From contig NZ_CP009922.3 of assembly GCF_000993785.3 (NCBI RefSeq), forward strand, positions 1,984,001-2,048,000: a stretch of DNA of 64,000 bases, in the 5' to 3' direction. Shown here piece by piece: positions 40,517 to 50,718 of the stretch. Made by a program: the position numbers and the translations under genes. Every line of letters starts with the position of its first letter. Positions within the stretch are counted from its first letter, which is position 1. Below the pieces are notes generated by a model. The model had not been told where the DNA came from. It searched no databases and was given only the letters and a program-made list of their open reading frames with translations. The DNA comes from Streptomyces xiamenensis (GTDB lineage: Bacteria; Actinomycetota; Actinomycetes; Streptomycetales; Streptomycetaceae).

Positions 40517-41869
40517 TCAGCGGGGGTGGTTCAGGGCGCGGATGGTACGGGCCAGGGTGCCGGCCGTGTCGTGGACGGTCTGGTGCACGCCGTCGCGCAC
40601 GATGTGCCGGCCGCCGACCACGGTGTGCCGGACATCGGCGGCGGTGGCGGCGTAGATCACCGCTTCGGTGGCGAGTCCGGGGGCGGGGCCCGCCGTACGG
40701 ACGGTGTCCAGCGCCACGGTGGTGAAGTCGGCGAGCGAGCCGGGTTCCAGGCGGCCGGCGTCGGGCCAGCCGAGCGCCGCGTGGCCCTCCTCGGAGGCGG
40801 TGCGCAGCAGTTGGGCGGCGGTCCAGTGGCCGCGGGCGCGGGTGCGCAGCCGTTCGTTGAGTTCCAGGGCGCGGGCCTCTTCGAGAAGGTCGATGACGGC
40901 GTGGCTGTCGCTGCCCAGGCTCAGCGGGCTGCCGGCGCGTTCGAGGGCGGCGGCGGGGCCGATGCCGTCGGCGAGGTCGCGTTCGGTGGTGGGGCACACG
41001 CACACGCCGGTGCCGGTGGCGCCGAGCAGGGTGATGTCGTCGTCGGTGAGGTGAGTGGCGTGCACGGCGGTGGTGCCGGGGCCCAGGATGCCGTGGTCGG
41101 CGAGCAGCCGGGTGGGGGTGCGGGCGTGGGCGCGGTGGCAGGCGTCGTTCTCGGCGGGCTGCTCGGACAGATGGAGGTGCAGGGGGGCGCCGCGTTCGCG
41201 CGCCCAGTCGGCGACGGTGGCGAAGGCGGTGGCCGGTACGGCGCGTACCGAGTGGATGGCGGCGCCGATCCGGGCGTGGCCGGTGTCGGTCAGGGCCGCG
41301 GCGCGGGTCGCCCAGGCGTCGGCGGTGCCGTCGCTGAAGCGGCGTTGCTGCGGGGTGGGCGGGGTGCCGAATCCGGAGGTGAGATAGCAGGTGTCGAGGA
41401 GGGTGAGGCGGATGCCGGCCTCGCCGGCGGCGGCGATCAGGGCCTCGCCCATGGCGTTGGGGTTCTGGTACGGGGTGCCGCCGGGGGCGTGGTGCACGTA
41501 GTGGAACTCACCGACGCAGGTGATGCCGGCCAGCGCCATCTCGGCGTAGACGGCGCGGGCGAGTTCGTGGGCGGATTCGGGGGTGAGCTGGGAGGCGACC
41601 AGGTACATGGCCTCGCGCCAGGTCCAGAAGGTGCCGCCGCCGATCTGGGTGGTGCCGCGCAGCGCGCGGTGGAAGAAGTGGCTGTGGGCGTTGGCCAGTC
41701 CGGGGACGGTGAGACCGCCGAGCGGGACGGCGCCGACGGGCGGCTCGGGGACGCCGGTGCGGACGGCGGTGATCCGGCCGTCCGCACCGGTGGAGATGAC
41801 CGTGCCGGCCTCGACCGTGCCGTTGAGCCAGGCATGGGCGGCCCAGTACGTCTGTGCGCTCAGCGACAC
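40517..41869 (-). CDS. hutF: Formimidoylglutamate deiminase
   Basis: The 450-residue amidohydrolase has [20 protein letters not shown] (metal site and HutF-type HFFHRA), [30 protein letters not shown], and [20 protein letters not shown]. HutF converts N-formimino-L-glutamate to N-formyl-L-glutamate and ammonia, rather than releasing formamide. It starts at GTG 41869, overlapping the upstream M20 gene stop by ten bases. The sequence predicts the five-step histidine pathway, which requires a deformylase. Confidence 0.94.
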   Translation of the reverse strand: MSLSAQTYWAAHAWLNGTVEAGTVISTGADGRITAVRTGVPEPPVGAVPLGGLTVPGLANAHSHFFHRALRGTTQIGGGTFWTWREAMYLVASQLTPESAHELARAVYAEMALAGITCVGEFHYVHHAPGGTPYQNPNAMGEALIAAAGEAGIRLTLLDTCYLTSGFGTPPTPQQRRFSDGTADAWATRAAALTDTGHARIGAAIHSVRAVPATAFATVADWARERGAPLHLHLSEQPAENDACHRAHARTPTRLLADHGILGPGTTAVHATHLTDDDITLLGATGTGVCVCPTTERDLADGIGPAAALERAGSPLSLGSDSHAVIDLLEEARALELNERLRTRARGHWTAAQLLRTASEEGHAALGWPDAGRLEPGSLADFTTVALDTVRTAGPAPGLATEAVIYAATAADVRHTVVGGRHIVRDGVHQTVHDTAGTLARTIRALNHPR

Positions 41870-43067
41870 ACCAGTTCCTCCAGTACCTCGGCGAGGGCGG
41901 TGACGCCGGCCTCGCAGTCGTCCTCGGTTGCGTGCTCGGTGGGTGCGTGGGAGATGCCGGTGGGGTTGCGCACGTAGAGCATGGCCGTGGGCACGGTGGC
42001 GGACAGGATCCCGGCGTCGTGCCCGGCGCCGGTCGGCAGCAGCGGCGCGCCGCCGAGCCGCTCGGTGAGCAGGGCGGCCAGCCGGTCGCGCAGCGCGGTG
42101 TCGAACTCGACGAGGCCGGTGCGGGATTCCTCGGTGACGGTGACGCCGACCCCGTCGCGGTCGCCGCGTTCGGCGGCGGCCCGCTCGATCTCGGCGACCA
42201 TGGCGTCCAGCGTGGGCCGGTCGGCGGCGCGGGCGTCCAGCCAGCCGCGTACCAGGGAGGGGATGGCGTTGACGCCGTTGGGTTCGACGGCGACCTTGCC
42301 GAAGGTGGCGAGCGCCCCGGCCAGCCGGGCCTTCTTTCGGGCGCCGAGCACGGTGGTGGCGTAGGTCAGCATCGGGTCGCGGCGGTCTTCGAGGCGGGTG
42401 GTGCCCGCGTGGTTGGCGGCGCCGTGGAAGTCGAACCGCCAGCGGCCGTGCGGCCAGATCGCGGAGGCGACGCCGACGGGGTGCGGGGTGTGGTCCAGGG
42501 CCCGGCCCTGTTCGATGTGCAGTTCGACGAACGCGCCGATGCGGGCGAGCCGTTCGGGGTCGGCGCCGATGGCGTCCGGGTCCTGCCCGGCGCGTTCCAT
42601 GGCCTGCGGCAGGGTGATGCCGTGGGCGTCGCGCAGGGTGTGGGCGCGTTCCGGGGTGAGGGTGCCGGTGGCCAGCCGGGAGCCGACGCAGGCGACGCCG
42701 AACCTGGCGCCCTCCTCGTCGGTGAAGTTGACGATGCCCAGCGGCCGTCCGCCGGTCGGCACCCGGTCCACGGCGGCGAACGCGGACACCACCCCGAGCG
42801 GCCCGTCGAAGGCGCCGCCGTCGGGCACCGAGTCCAGGTGGGAGCCGGTGACCACGGCGTCCCCCGCGGCGGGGTCGCCGCGCCAGGCCCACTGGTTGCC
42901 GTTGCGGTCCACCTCGTAGCGCAGTCCGCGTACCTGGGCCTGGTCGCGGAACCAGTCGCGGCAGTCGCCGTCGGCGCCGCCCCAGGCGTACCGCCGGTAG
43001 CCGCCGGTGCCGGAGTCGCGCCCGAGGGGCGCCAGGTCCCGCCACATGGCGGGGAAGCCGTCCGCCA

Positions 43068-43071
<4 letters not shown>
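41860..43071 (-). CDS. M20-family amidohydrolase in the hut operon (allantoate/carbamoylase-like; candidate N-formylglutamate deformylase)
   Basis: The 403-residue protein is a two-zinc M20 hydrolase: [20 protein letters not shown] (His/Asp ligands), [11 protein letters not shown] (Glu base and ligand), VELHIEQG, and [21 protein letters not shown] with the last His. Family relatives split N-carbamoyl amino acids or allantoate. Here it is embedded between hutU and hutF, overlapping both. Since HutF makes N-formylglutamate and no HutG-type gene is present, deformylation is a plausible role. That assignment is inference. Start: GTG 43071 or ATG 43068. Confidence 0.88.
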
Positions 43072-44729
<1,658 letters not shown>

Positions 44730-44756
44730 CGCCCCTGCCTCCCTGCTGAGGATAGA

Positions 44757-44789
44757 TATTCAGACACCTATGGCGCTGAATAGTTTCAG
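44757..44789. promoter_or_regulatory. TTCAG/CTGAA operator cluster between hutU and the divergent gene
   Basis: TATTCAG (44757-44763) and CTGAATA (44776-44782) form a 7-base inverted repeat. CTGAA (44776-44780) and TTCAG (44785-44789) form a second, sharing the middle half-site. The group lies 28-60 bases upstream of hutU and 50-82 bases upstream of the divergent decarboxylase. It is a likely site for a histidine-responsive repressor. Confidence 0.55.
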
Positions 44790-44838
44790 TCAACAACCCT
44801 TCTGCCCATCGCGGCCCCGATCATGCTTATGTGGTCGT

Positions 44839-46185
44839 ATGTCTGCTGTCCCTGCCGTTCCGCCTGCCGACCGCACAGAACGCCGGGATCTGGCCGTCGC
44901 CGCGGCCGTGACCCACGACCTCCTCGACGACCACAGCCCGCTCATCGGCCTCCTCGACCTCCAGGACATGCGGGACACCGTCTCCGCTCTCCATGCTGCC
45001 TTCGATGAGGTGACCGCGCCCGGTCAACACGTCCTGCACACCTTCGCCGTCAAGGCCGCCTCACTCGCCCCCGTACTGCGCCGGCTGGGCGGCCTGGGCA
45101 TGGGTGCCGAGGTCGCCGGCCCCGGCGAGCTGGCCCTGGCCACCGCCGCCGGATTCCCCCCGGACCGCGTCGTGCTGGACTCCCCCGCCAAAACCCGCGC
45201 CGAACTGCGCGAAGCCCTCGCCCAGGGCATCGCCCTCAACGCCGACAACCCCCAGGAACTCGACCGGATCGCCGAACTGATCGACGCGGGCCCCGGCACC
45301 ACCGGCGGCCACGGCCCGATCGGGCTGCGCGTCAACCCCCAGTTGGGCGGCGGCAGCATCGACGCCATGAGCACCGCCACCGCCACCTCCAAGTTCGGTG
45401 TCGCGCTCCGCGACGAGGGAGCCCGCGCCCGGGTGCTGCGCGCCTTCGCCGAACACCCCTGGCTCACCCGGCTGCACTGCCACGTCGGCTCCCAGGGCAT
45501 CCCCCTGGAACGGATGGCCGCCGGGGTGCGCGCCACCCACGAACTGGCCGAGGAGATCAACACCGCCCTCGGCCGCCGGCAGGTCGATACCCTCGACATC
45601 GGCGGCGGCCTCCCCGTCAACTTCGACGGCGAGGAGACCGACCCCACCTTCGCCGCGTACGCCGCCCTGCTGCGCCGCGAGGTGCCGGGGCTCTTCGACG
45701 GGCGGTACGGCCTGGTCACCGAGTTCGGCCGGTCCCTGCTCGCCAAATCCGGGCTGATCCTCACCCGGGTGGAGTACACCAAGACCGCCGGCGGACGCCC
45801 CATCGCCGTCACCCACGCCGGGGCCCAGGTCGCCACCCGCACCGTGTTCGCCCCGGACGCCTGGCCGATCCGGGTGGCCGCGTACGACGCCAAGGGCCGC
45901 CCCAAGACCGGCGTCCCGCTGCGCCAGGACGTGGCCGGCCCGTGCTGCTTCGCGGGCGACCTGGTGGCCCGCGACCGCGCCCTGCCCCCGCTGGCCCCCG
46001 GCGACCTGACCGCGCTGCTGGACACCGGCGCCTACTACTTCTCCACCCCGTTCGCCTACAACTCGCTCCCCCGCCCCGCCGTCTACGGCTACGCGTACGA
46101 GCCGGACGGGACCCTCGCCTTCACCATGCTGCGCCGCGCCCAGACCCTGGCGGAGGTGGTCGCCGAATCCGGCGGCGACCTGTGA
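44839..46185 (+). CDS. Fold type III PLP decarboxylase (diaminopimelate decarboxylase-like)
   Basis: The 448-residue protein has the alanine racemase-like barrel: HVLHTFAVKAASLAPVLRRL with PLP Lys72, RLHCHVGSQGIPLERM, LDIGGGLPVNFDGEE (phosphate loop), GPCCFAGDLVARD with the second-subunit Cys, and DTGAYYFSTPFAYNSLPRP. These fit LysA-type decarboxylases. The core is divergent enough, and the location opposite hutU unusual enough, that it may act on another amino acid. The ATG at 44839 lacks a ribosome site, and its promoter shares the hut operator region. Confidence 0.85.
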   Translation: MSAVPAVPPADRTERRDLAVAAAVTHDLLDDHSPLIGLLDLQDMRDTVSALHAAFDEVTAPGQHVLHTFAVKAASLAPVLRRLGGLGMGAEVAGPGELALATAAGFPPDRVVLDSPAKTRAELREALAQGIALNADNPQELDRIAELIDAGPGTTGGHGPIGLRVNPQLGGGSIDAMSTATATSKFGVALRDEGARARVLRAFAEHPWLTRLHCHVGSQGIPLERMAAGVRATHELAEEINTALGRRQVDTLDIGGGLPVNFDGEETDPTFAAYAALLRREVPGLFDGRYGLVTEFGRSLLAKSGLILTRVEYTKTAGGRPIAVTHAGAQVATRTVFAPDAWPIRVAAYDAKGRPKTGVPLRQDVAGPCCFAGDLVARDRALPPLAPGDLTALLDTGAYYFSTPFAYNSLPRPAVYGYAYEPDGTLAFTMLRRAQTLAEVVAESGGDL

Positions 46186-46242
46186 CAGGACGATCCGTGG
46201 CAGGGCCGCGCCGGACCGTACCCGCCCGGCGCCCCGGCCCGT

Positions 46243-47103
46243 TCACTCCAGGAACAGCGCCCGCTCCGCCGCCCTCGCGTCGAAGGACTCCAGCCGGGCC
46301 GGCGCGTCCGGCAGCGCGTCGCACATCGCCTCCAGCAGCACCCGCCCCAGCAGCATCGGCGCGCACACCGTGTCGAACGCCAGCGTGGTGCTCACCGGGG
46401 CCGGCAGCAGCAGATCGTCCGGGTGCACCACCGGGGCGAAGGCGCTGTCGGCCACCGTCACCACCCGCAGCCCCGCCGCCCGCGCCAGCTCCAGCGCCCG
46501 CGCCGTCTCGCGCGGGTGGCGGGGCAGCGCGAAACACAGCAGCGCGCTCGCCCCGGCCGCCACCGCCGCGTCGATCCGGTCGGCCAGCATCGAGCCGCCC
46601 TCGTCCAGCAGCCGCACCTCCGGGTGCACCTTCGCGGCGAAGTACGCGAAGCCGCGCGCCTGAGCCGCCGCCGCCCGCAGCCCCAGCACCGGCAGCGGCC
46701 GGGAGGCGGCCAGCAGCCGGCCCGCTTCCGCCACCGGACCCGGATCGGCCAGCGACGCCGCCAGCTGCCGCAGATTCTCGATCTCGGACGCCACCGCCCG
46801 CTGATAGACATTCGCCCCGGGCCCCTCGGCTCCCCCGGGCTCCCCGCCGTCCTCCGCCACCGGCGCGCGCAGCGCCCGCCGCAGCGCCGGGTAGCCGTCG
46901 AAGCCCAGCGCCACCGCGAACCGCGTCACCGACGGCTGGCTCACCCCCGCCAGCCGCGCCAGCTCCACACTGGACAGATACGCCGCCTCCTGCGGCTGCC
47001 GCACCATGCAGTGCGCGATCCGCCGCTGGGCCGGGGTCAGCCGGTGCCCCTCGAACAGCGTCCGCAGCCGTGCGCCCGCCCGCGCGCTCGCCGTCTCACT
47101 CAT
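46243..47103 (-). CDS. MurR/RpiR-family transcriptional regulator
   Basis: The 286-residue protein has an N-terminal HTH_6 domain (LTPAQRRIAHCMVRQPQEAAYLSSVELARLAGVSQPSVTRFAVALGF, key residues SQPSVTRF) and a C-terminal SIS sugar-phosphate domain (LPVLGLRAAAAQARGFAYFAAKV, ALLCFALPRHPRET). RpiR proteins sense phosphosugars. The ATG at 47103 is fixed by TAGACT seven bases upstream, and a perfect palindrome covers that -10, pointing to self-repression. It converges on the decarboxylase gene. Confidence 0.9.
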   Translation of the reverse strand: MSETASARAGARLRTLFEGHRLTPAQRRIAHCMVRQPQEAAYLSSVELARLAGVSQPSVTRFAVALGFDGYPALRRALRAPVAEDGGEPGGAEGPGANVYQRAVASEIENLRQLAASLADPGPVAEAGRLLAASRPLPVLGLRAAAAQARGFAYFAAKVHPEVRLLDEGGSMLADRIDAAVAAGASALLCFALPRHPRETARALELARAAGLRVVTVADSAFAPVVHPDDLLLPAPVSTTLAFDTVCAPMLLGRVLLEAMCDALPDAPARLESFDARAAERALFLE

Positions 47104-47104
47104 C

Positions 47105-47120
47105 TGCATAAGTCTATGCA
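47105..47120 (-). promoter_or_regulatory. Palindrome TGCATA-AGTC-TATGCA over a leaderless -10
   Basis: A perfect 6-base inverted repeat with a 4-base centre contains TAGACT (47116-47111), the likely -10 seven bases before the RpiR-family ATG. A dimer bound here would block RNA polymerase directly. Confidence 0.65.
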
Positions 47121-47192
47121 GCGCCCCGTCCCGGCGGCGCGGCCGCGGCGGAAGTGGGGTTAGCCCCAGTGCCCGGCGCACCGCCGCGCGCG

Positions 47193-47198
47193 TACGGT
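47193..47198 (+). promoter_or_regulatory. Leaderless-type -10 (TACGGT)
   Basis: TACGGT ends seven bases before the ATG at 47206, with no ribosome site. Confidence 0.45.
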
Positions 47199-47205
47199 AC
47201 CGCTC

Positions 47206-47616
47206 ATGACCGACCCCGAGCTGGCCCATGATCTCGACGCGGCCGTACAAACACGCAAGGAACTCGGCGCGACCTACGAGTCCGAGCTGATCGAGTCCTT
47301 CCTGGAGAAGGTCGAGCAGCGCATCGACACCGCCGTGGACAAGCGGGTCCGCCGCCAGGTCGCCGAACAGCAGATGGTGGTGGCCAGGGGCGGGCGGCCC
47401 GAGGGGATACGGCGCCCCGGTTCCGCCCTGGAGGGCCCGGGCGGGGCGTTCGCGCTCGCCGTGGTCTCTCTGGTGCTGGCCGTCCCGCTGTCGGCCATCG
47501 CCGCCGCCAACCTGGGCCTGGCCGGACTCGTCGTCTGCTGGGGCGGCATCGTGGGCATCAACGCCTGCTTCACCATCGGCGGCTCCCTGCGCCGGCCGGA
47601 CAACGGCGACGGCTGA
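47206..47616 (+). CDS. Small integral membrane protein, unknown function
   Basis: The 136-residue protein has a charged, probably helical N-terminal half (SFLEKVEQRIDTAVDKRVRRQVAEQQM) and two hydrophobic helices at about 82-125 (AFALAVVSLVLAVPLSAIAA, LAGLVVCWGGIVGINACFT). It is a common actinomycete type of small membrane protein with no assigned role. It is divergent from the RpiR-family gene, and its own leaderless -10 lies seven bases before the start. Confidence 0.8.
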   Translation: MTDPELAHDLDAAVQTRKELGATYESELIESFLEKVEQRIDTAVDKRVRRQVAEQQMVVARGGRPEGIRRPGSALEGPGGAFALAVVSLVLAVPLSAIAAANLGLAGLVVCWGGIVGINACFTIGGSLRRPDNGDG

Positions 47617-47924
47617 CCCACGGACGGGGCTCGGCCCGCGTGGTGCGGCGCACCGGGAGAAGGAGGAAGAGGTGGGCGGGGACCGCCGCACCCCGGTGAG
47701 ATCACCAGGGGCGGGACGACGGCGGTCCCCGCGAGGACACGGGCCGGGTCGGGGCCGCGCGTCCGGGCGACCAGGGAGGTCCGGGAGCCGCTCCGGAGGT
47801 CCTTGGTGCCGACATCCACAACAGTGCCGGACCGGTGTTAACGACGCGTTGCCCGGCCGTGACACTTCGGGATCGATTGCCCGTACCGGTGTCGCCACCC
47901 GTGTCCCGGGAGCCTGTCCGCGCG
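47617..47924. other. 308-base intergenic region, no gene seen
   Basis: This lies between the convergent small membrane protein and cystathionine beta-synthase genes. It is GC-rich with no convincing frame, tRNA or repeat. I see no long perfect hairpin, though transcription from both sides should end here. Confidence 0.4.
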
Positions 47925-49322
47925 TTACTTCTCGGACCGCCGGCCGGCCGCCAGGAACGCCAGCAGGTCCTGCCGGCTGACCACCCCGGTGGGCTTGCCC
48001 TCCACCAGGACGACCGCCGCGTCCGCCGACTCCAGCACCGCCATCAGATCGGCCACCGGCTCCCCGGAGCCGACGTGCGGCAGCGGCGCGCTCAGATGCT
48101 TCTCCAGCGGGTCCTCCAGCGCGGCGCGCCCCGTGAACAGCGCGTCCAGCAGCTCCCGCTCCACCACCGAGCCGACGATCTCCGCCGCCATCACATCGGG
48201 GTGCCCGGCGCCCGGTTTGACCACCGGCATCTGCGAGACCCCGTACTCGCGCAGCACGTCGATCGCCTCGCCGACCGTCTCCTCGGGGTGCATGTGCACC
48301 AGCGAGGGCAGCGCCCCGCCCTCCTTGCGGCGCAGCACGTCGGAGACCCGGGTCTGCGGCTCGCCGCCCTCCAGGAAGCCGTAGTCGGCCATCCACTCGT
48401 CGTTGAAGATCTTGCTGAGGTAGCCGCGCCCGCTGTCCGGCAGGAGCACCACGACCACGTCGTCCGGGCCGAGCCCGCGCGCCGTCTCCAGCGCGGCGAC
48501 GACCGCCATCCCGCAGGAGCCGCCGACCAGCAGCCCCTCCTCGCGCGCCAGGCGCCGGGTCATCCGGAAGGAGTCCTTGTCGGAGACCGCCACGATGCCG
48601 TCGGCCACCGTGCGGTCGTACGCGGTCGGCCAGAAGTCCTCGCCGACGCCCTCCACCAGGTACGGGCGCCCCGAGCCGCCCGAGTACACCGAGCCCTCCG
48701 GGTCGGCGCCGATCACCCGCACCCGGCCGTCGCTGACGTCCTTCAGGTAGCGGCCGGTGCCGCTGATGGTGCCGCCGGTGCCGACCCCCGCCACGAAGTG
48801 GGTGATCCGGCCCGCGGTCTGCTCCCACAGCTCGGGCCCGGTGGTCTCGTAGTGCGAGCGCGGGTTGTTCGGGTTGGAGTACTGGTCGGGCTTCCAGGCG
48901 CCGGGCGTCTCGCGTACCAGGCGGTCGGAGACGTTGTAGTACGAGTCGGGGTGCTCGGGATCGACGGCGGTCGGGCAGACGACGACCTCGGCCCCGTACG
49001 CGCGCAGCACGTTGATCTTGTCGGTGGAGACCTTGTCGGGGCACACGAAGACGCAGCGGTAGCCCTTGCGCTGGGCGACGATGGCCAGGCCCACCCCGGT
49101 GTTCCCGGAGGTGGGCTCGACGATCACACCGCCGGGGAGCAGTTCACCCGACTCCTCGGCCGCCTCGATCATCCGCAGGGCGATCCGGTCCTTGACCGAA
49201 CCACCAGGGTTGAAGTACTCGACCTTGGCCAGGACCGTGGCCTGGATCCCCTCCGTCACGCTGGTGAGCTTGAGCAGCGGGGTGTTGCCGACAAGGTCGA
49301 TCATCGACTCGTGATACTGCAC
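47925..49322 (-). CDS. Cystathionine beta-synthase
   Basis: The 465-residue protein has a fold type II PLP domain (YFNPGGSVKDRIALRM with Lys44, EPTSGNTGVGLAIVAQ, GVGTGGTISGTGRYLK, and a GGSCGMAV phosphate-loop Ser) and a C-terminal pair of CBS domains (VSDVLRRKEGGALPSLVHMHPEE, GVVSRQDLLAFLAAG). Length and architecture match cystathionine beta-synthase, joining serine and homocysteine. O-acetylserine sulfhydrylase lacks the CBS pair. GTG start; TAA stop. Confidence 0.93.
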   Translation of the reverse strand: MQYHESMIDLVGNTPLLKLTSVTEGIQATVLAKVEYFNPGGSVKDRIALRMIEAAEESGELLPGGVIVEPTSGNTGVGLAIVAQRKGYRCVFVCPDKVSTDKINVLRAYGAEVVVCPTAVDPEHPDSYYNVSDRLVRETPGAWKPDQYSNPNNPRSHYETTGPELWEQTAGRITHFVAGVGTGGTISGTGRYLKDVSDGRVRVIGADPEGSVYSGGSGRPYLVEGVGEDFWPTAYDRTVADGIVAVSDKDSFRMTRRLAREEGLLVGGSCGMAVVAALETARGLGPDDVVVVLLPDSGRGYLSKIFNDEWMADYGFLEGGEPQTRVSDVLRRKEGGALPSLVHMHPEETVGEAIDVLREYGVSQMPVVKPGAGHPDVMAAEIVGSVVERELLDALFTGRAALEDPLEKHLSAPLPHVGSGEPVADLMAVLESADAAVVLVEGKPTGVVSRQDLLAFLAAGRRSEK

Positions 49323-49512
49323 TGTGGTCTCCGCACATCCCGGGGCGGGTTCGTCCACCCACTGAGTGCACCCTATTGCCCCGCGCGTGGACGTGGACGC
49401 GCGTTGCGCGGCCCAGCACCCTGGGCAGACACACAGAGCAGAGACGGCAGCGGGGAACCGCAGGGAGCGGAAGCCGGCGGACGGCGGACGAGACGGGAGG
49501 CGCAGCGGCCCC

Positions 49513-50631
49513 ATGTCCAGCAGAGAGCGCGTGGCGCGGCGGATCGCGACGGCGGCGGCGTACGGCGGTGGTGGCATCAGCCTGCTGGGCGGTGCCGCGG
49601 TCGGTCTGGTGTTGACGGAGGTACAGCTGGCGCGGCGGCAACTGCTGCGCAATGGCCGGGAGGAGCCCCCGCCGCTGGCGGACGGCGTATACGGGGCGGA
49701 GTACGCGTCGGGGCCCACTGCCGGGCCGCGGGCGGCGGTGCCGTGGCGGCTGGCGATGCTGGGCGACTCGACGGCGGCCGGGATGGGCGTGCACCGGCCC
49801 ACCCAGACGCCGGGCGCGCTGCTGGCCTCGGGTCTCGCGGCGGTCTCCGAGCGGCCGGTGGAACTGCACAACGTGGCGCTGTCCGGTGCCAAGTCGGACG
49901 ATCTGGAGCGGCAGGTGTCGATGCTGCTCACCGAGCCGGGGCGGGCCCCGGCCCCGGACGTGTGCGTGCTGATGATCGGCGCCAACGACATCACCGGGCG
50001 GATGTCCCCGGCCGAGTCGGTGAAGCATCTGTCCCAGGCGGTGGCGCGGCTGCGGACGGCGGGCTGCCAGGTGATCGTGGGCACCTGCCCCGATCTGGGC
50101 TCGGTGGAGCCGGTGGCGCAGCCGCTGCGCTGGATCGCGCGCCGGGTGTGCCGGCAGCTGGCGGCGGCGCAGACGATCGCGGTGGTGGAGCTGGGCGGGC
50201 GCACGGTGTCACTGGGGGATCTGCTGGGCCCCGAGTTCGCGGCGCATCCCGGGGAGCTGTTCGGCCCGGACCGGTACCACCCCTCGGCGGCCGGGTACGC
50301 CACGGCGGCGATGGCGGTGCTGCCGACGCTGTGCGCCTCGCTCGGGGTGTGGCCGGAGGAGGAGCGGGTGGAGACGCGGCGCCGGGAGGGCTATCTGCCG
50401 GTGGAGCGTGCCGCGGCCAGGGCGGCGGCGGAGAGCGGCACGGAGGTGAGCGCGGCCGGGGAGGAGAGCGCGGCGCGGCGTACGCCGTGGGCGTTGCTGA
50501 AGCGGCGGCGGCGCCGGCAGTTGCCGCGGCCCGAGGAGTCGGAGACCTCGGAGCGGCCGGAGATCCCGGAGGATCCGGAACCCGCGGAGCGCTCCGAGCG
50601 ACCGGGGCCGTCGGAACGGCTGTCTCCCTAG
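49513..50631 (+). CDS. Membrane-anchored SGNH/GDSL hydrolase
   Basis: The 372-residue protein has an N-terminal hydrophobic anchor (GGGGISLLGGAAVGLVLTE) and an SGNH domain: LAMLGDSTAAGMGV (block I Ser), NVALSGAKSDDL (Gly), LMIGANDITGRM (Asn), and DRYHPSAAGYA (Asp-His). Such enzymes hydrolyse acyl or acetyl esters, and an outer-face location suggests wall-polymer or lipid deacylation. The C-terminal 90 residues are Arg- then Glu/Pro-rich and likely disordered. GGAGG precedes the ATG. Confidence 0.9.
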   Translation: MSSRERVARRIATAAAYGGGGISLLGGAAVGLVLTEVQLARRQLLRNGREEPPPLADGVYGAEYASGPTAGPRAAVPWRLAMLGDSTAAGMGVHRPTQTPGALLASGLAAVSERPVELHNVALSGAKSDDLERQVSMLLTEPGRAPAPDVCVLMIGANDITGRMSPAESVKHLSQAVARLRTAGCQVIVGTCPDLGSVEPVAQPLRWIARRVCRQLAAAQTIAVVELGGRTVSLGDLLGPEFAAHPGELFGPDRYHPSAAGYATAAMAVLPTLCASLGVWPEEERVETRRREGYLPVERAAARAAAESGTEVSAAGEESAARRTPWALLKRRRRRQLPRPEESETSERPEIPEDPEPAERSERPGPSERLSP

Positions 50632-50718
50632 GTCTGGACGCCGCCGGGTTACCTGCCGGTAGCTTATGAGGGCGCGTTCACCGCATCCGCACGATGCACA
50701 GCACTCCGGAGGAACTCC

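Noticed and set aside
47274..47819. Leftward frame across the gap before cystathionine beta-synthase
   Set aside because: It runs antisense through the small membrane protein gene, is Pro/Arg-rich and has no family features.
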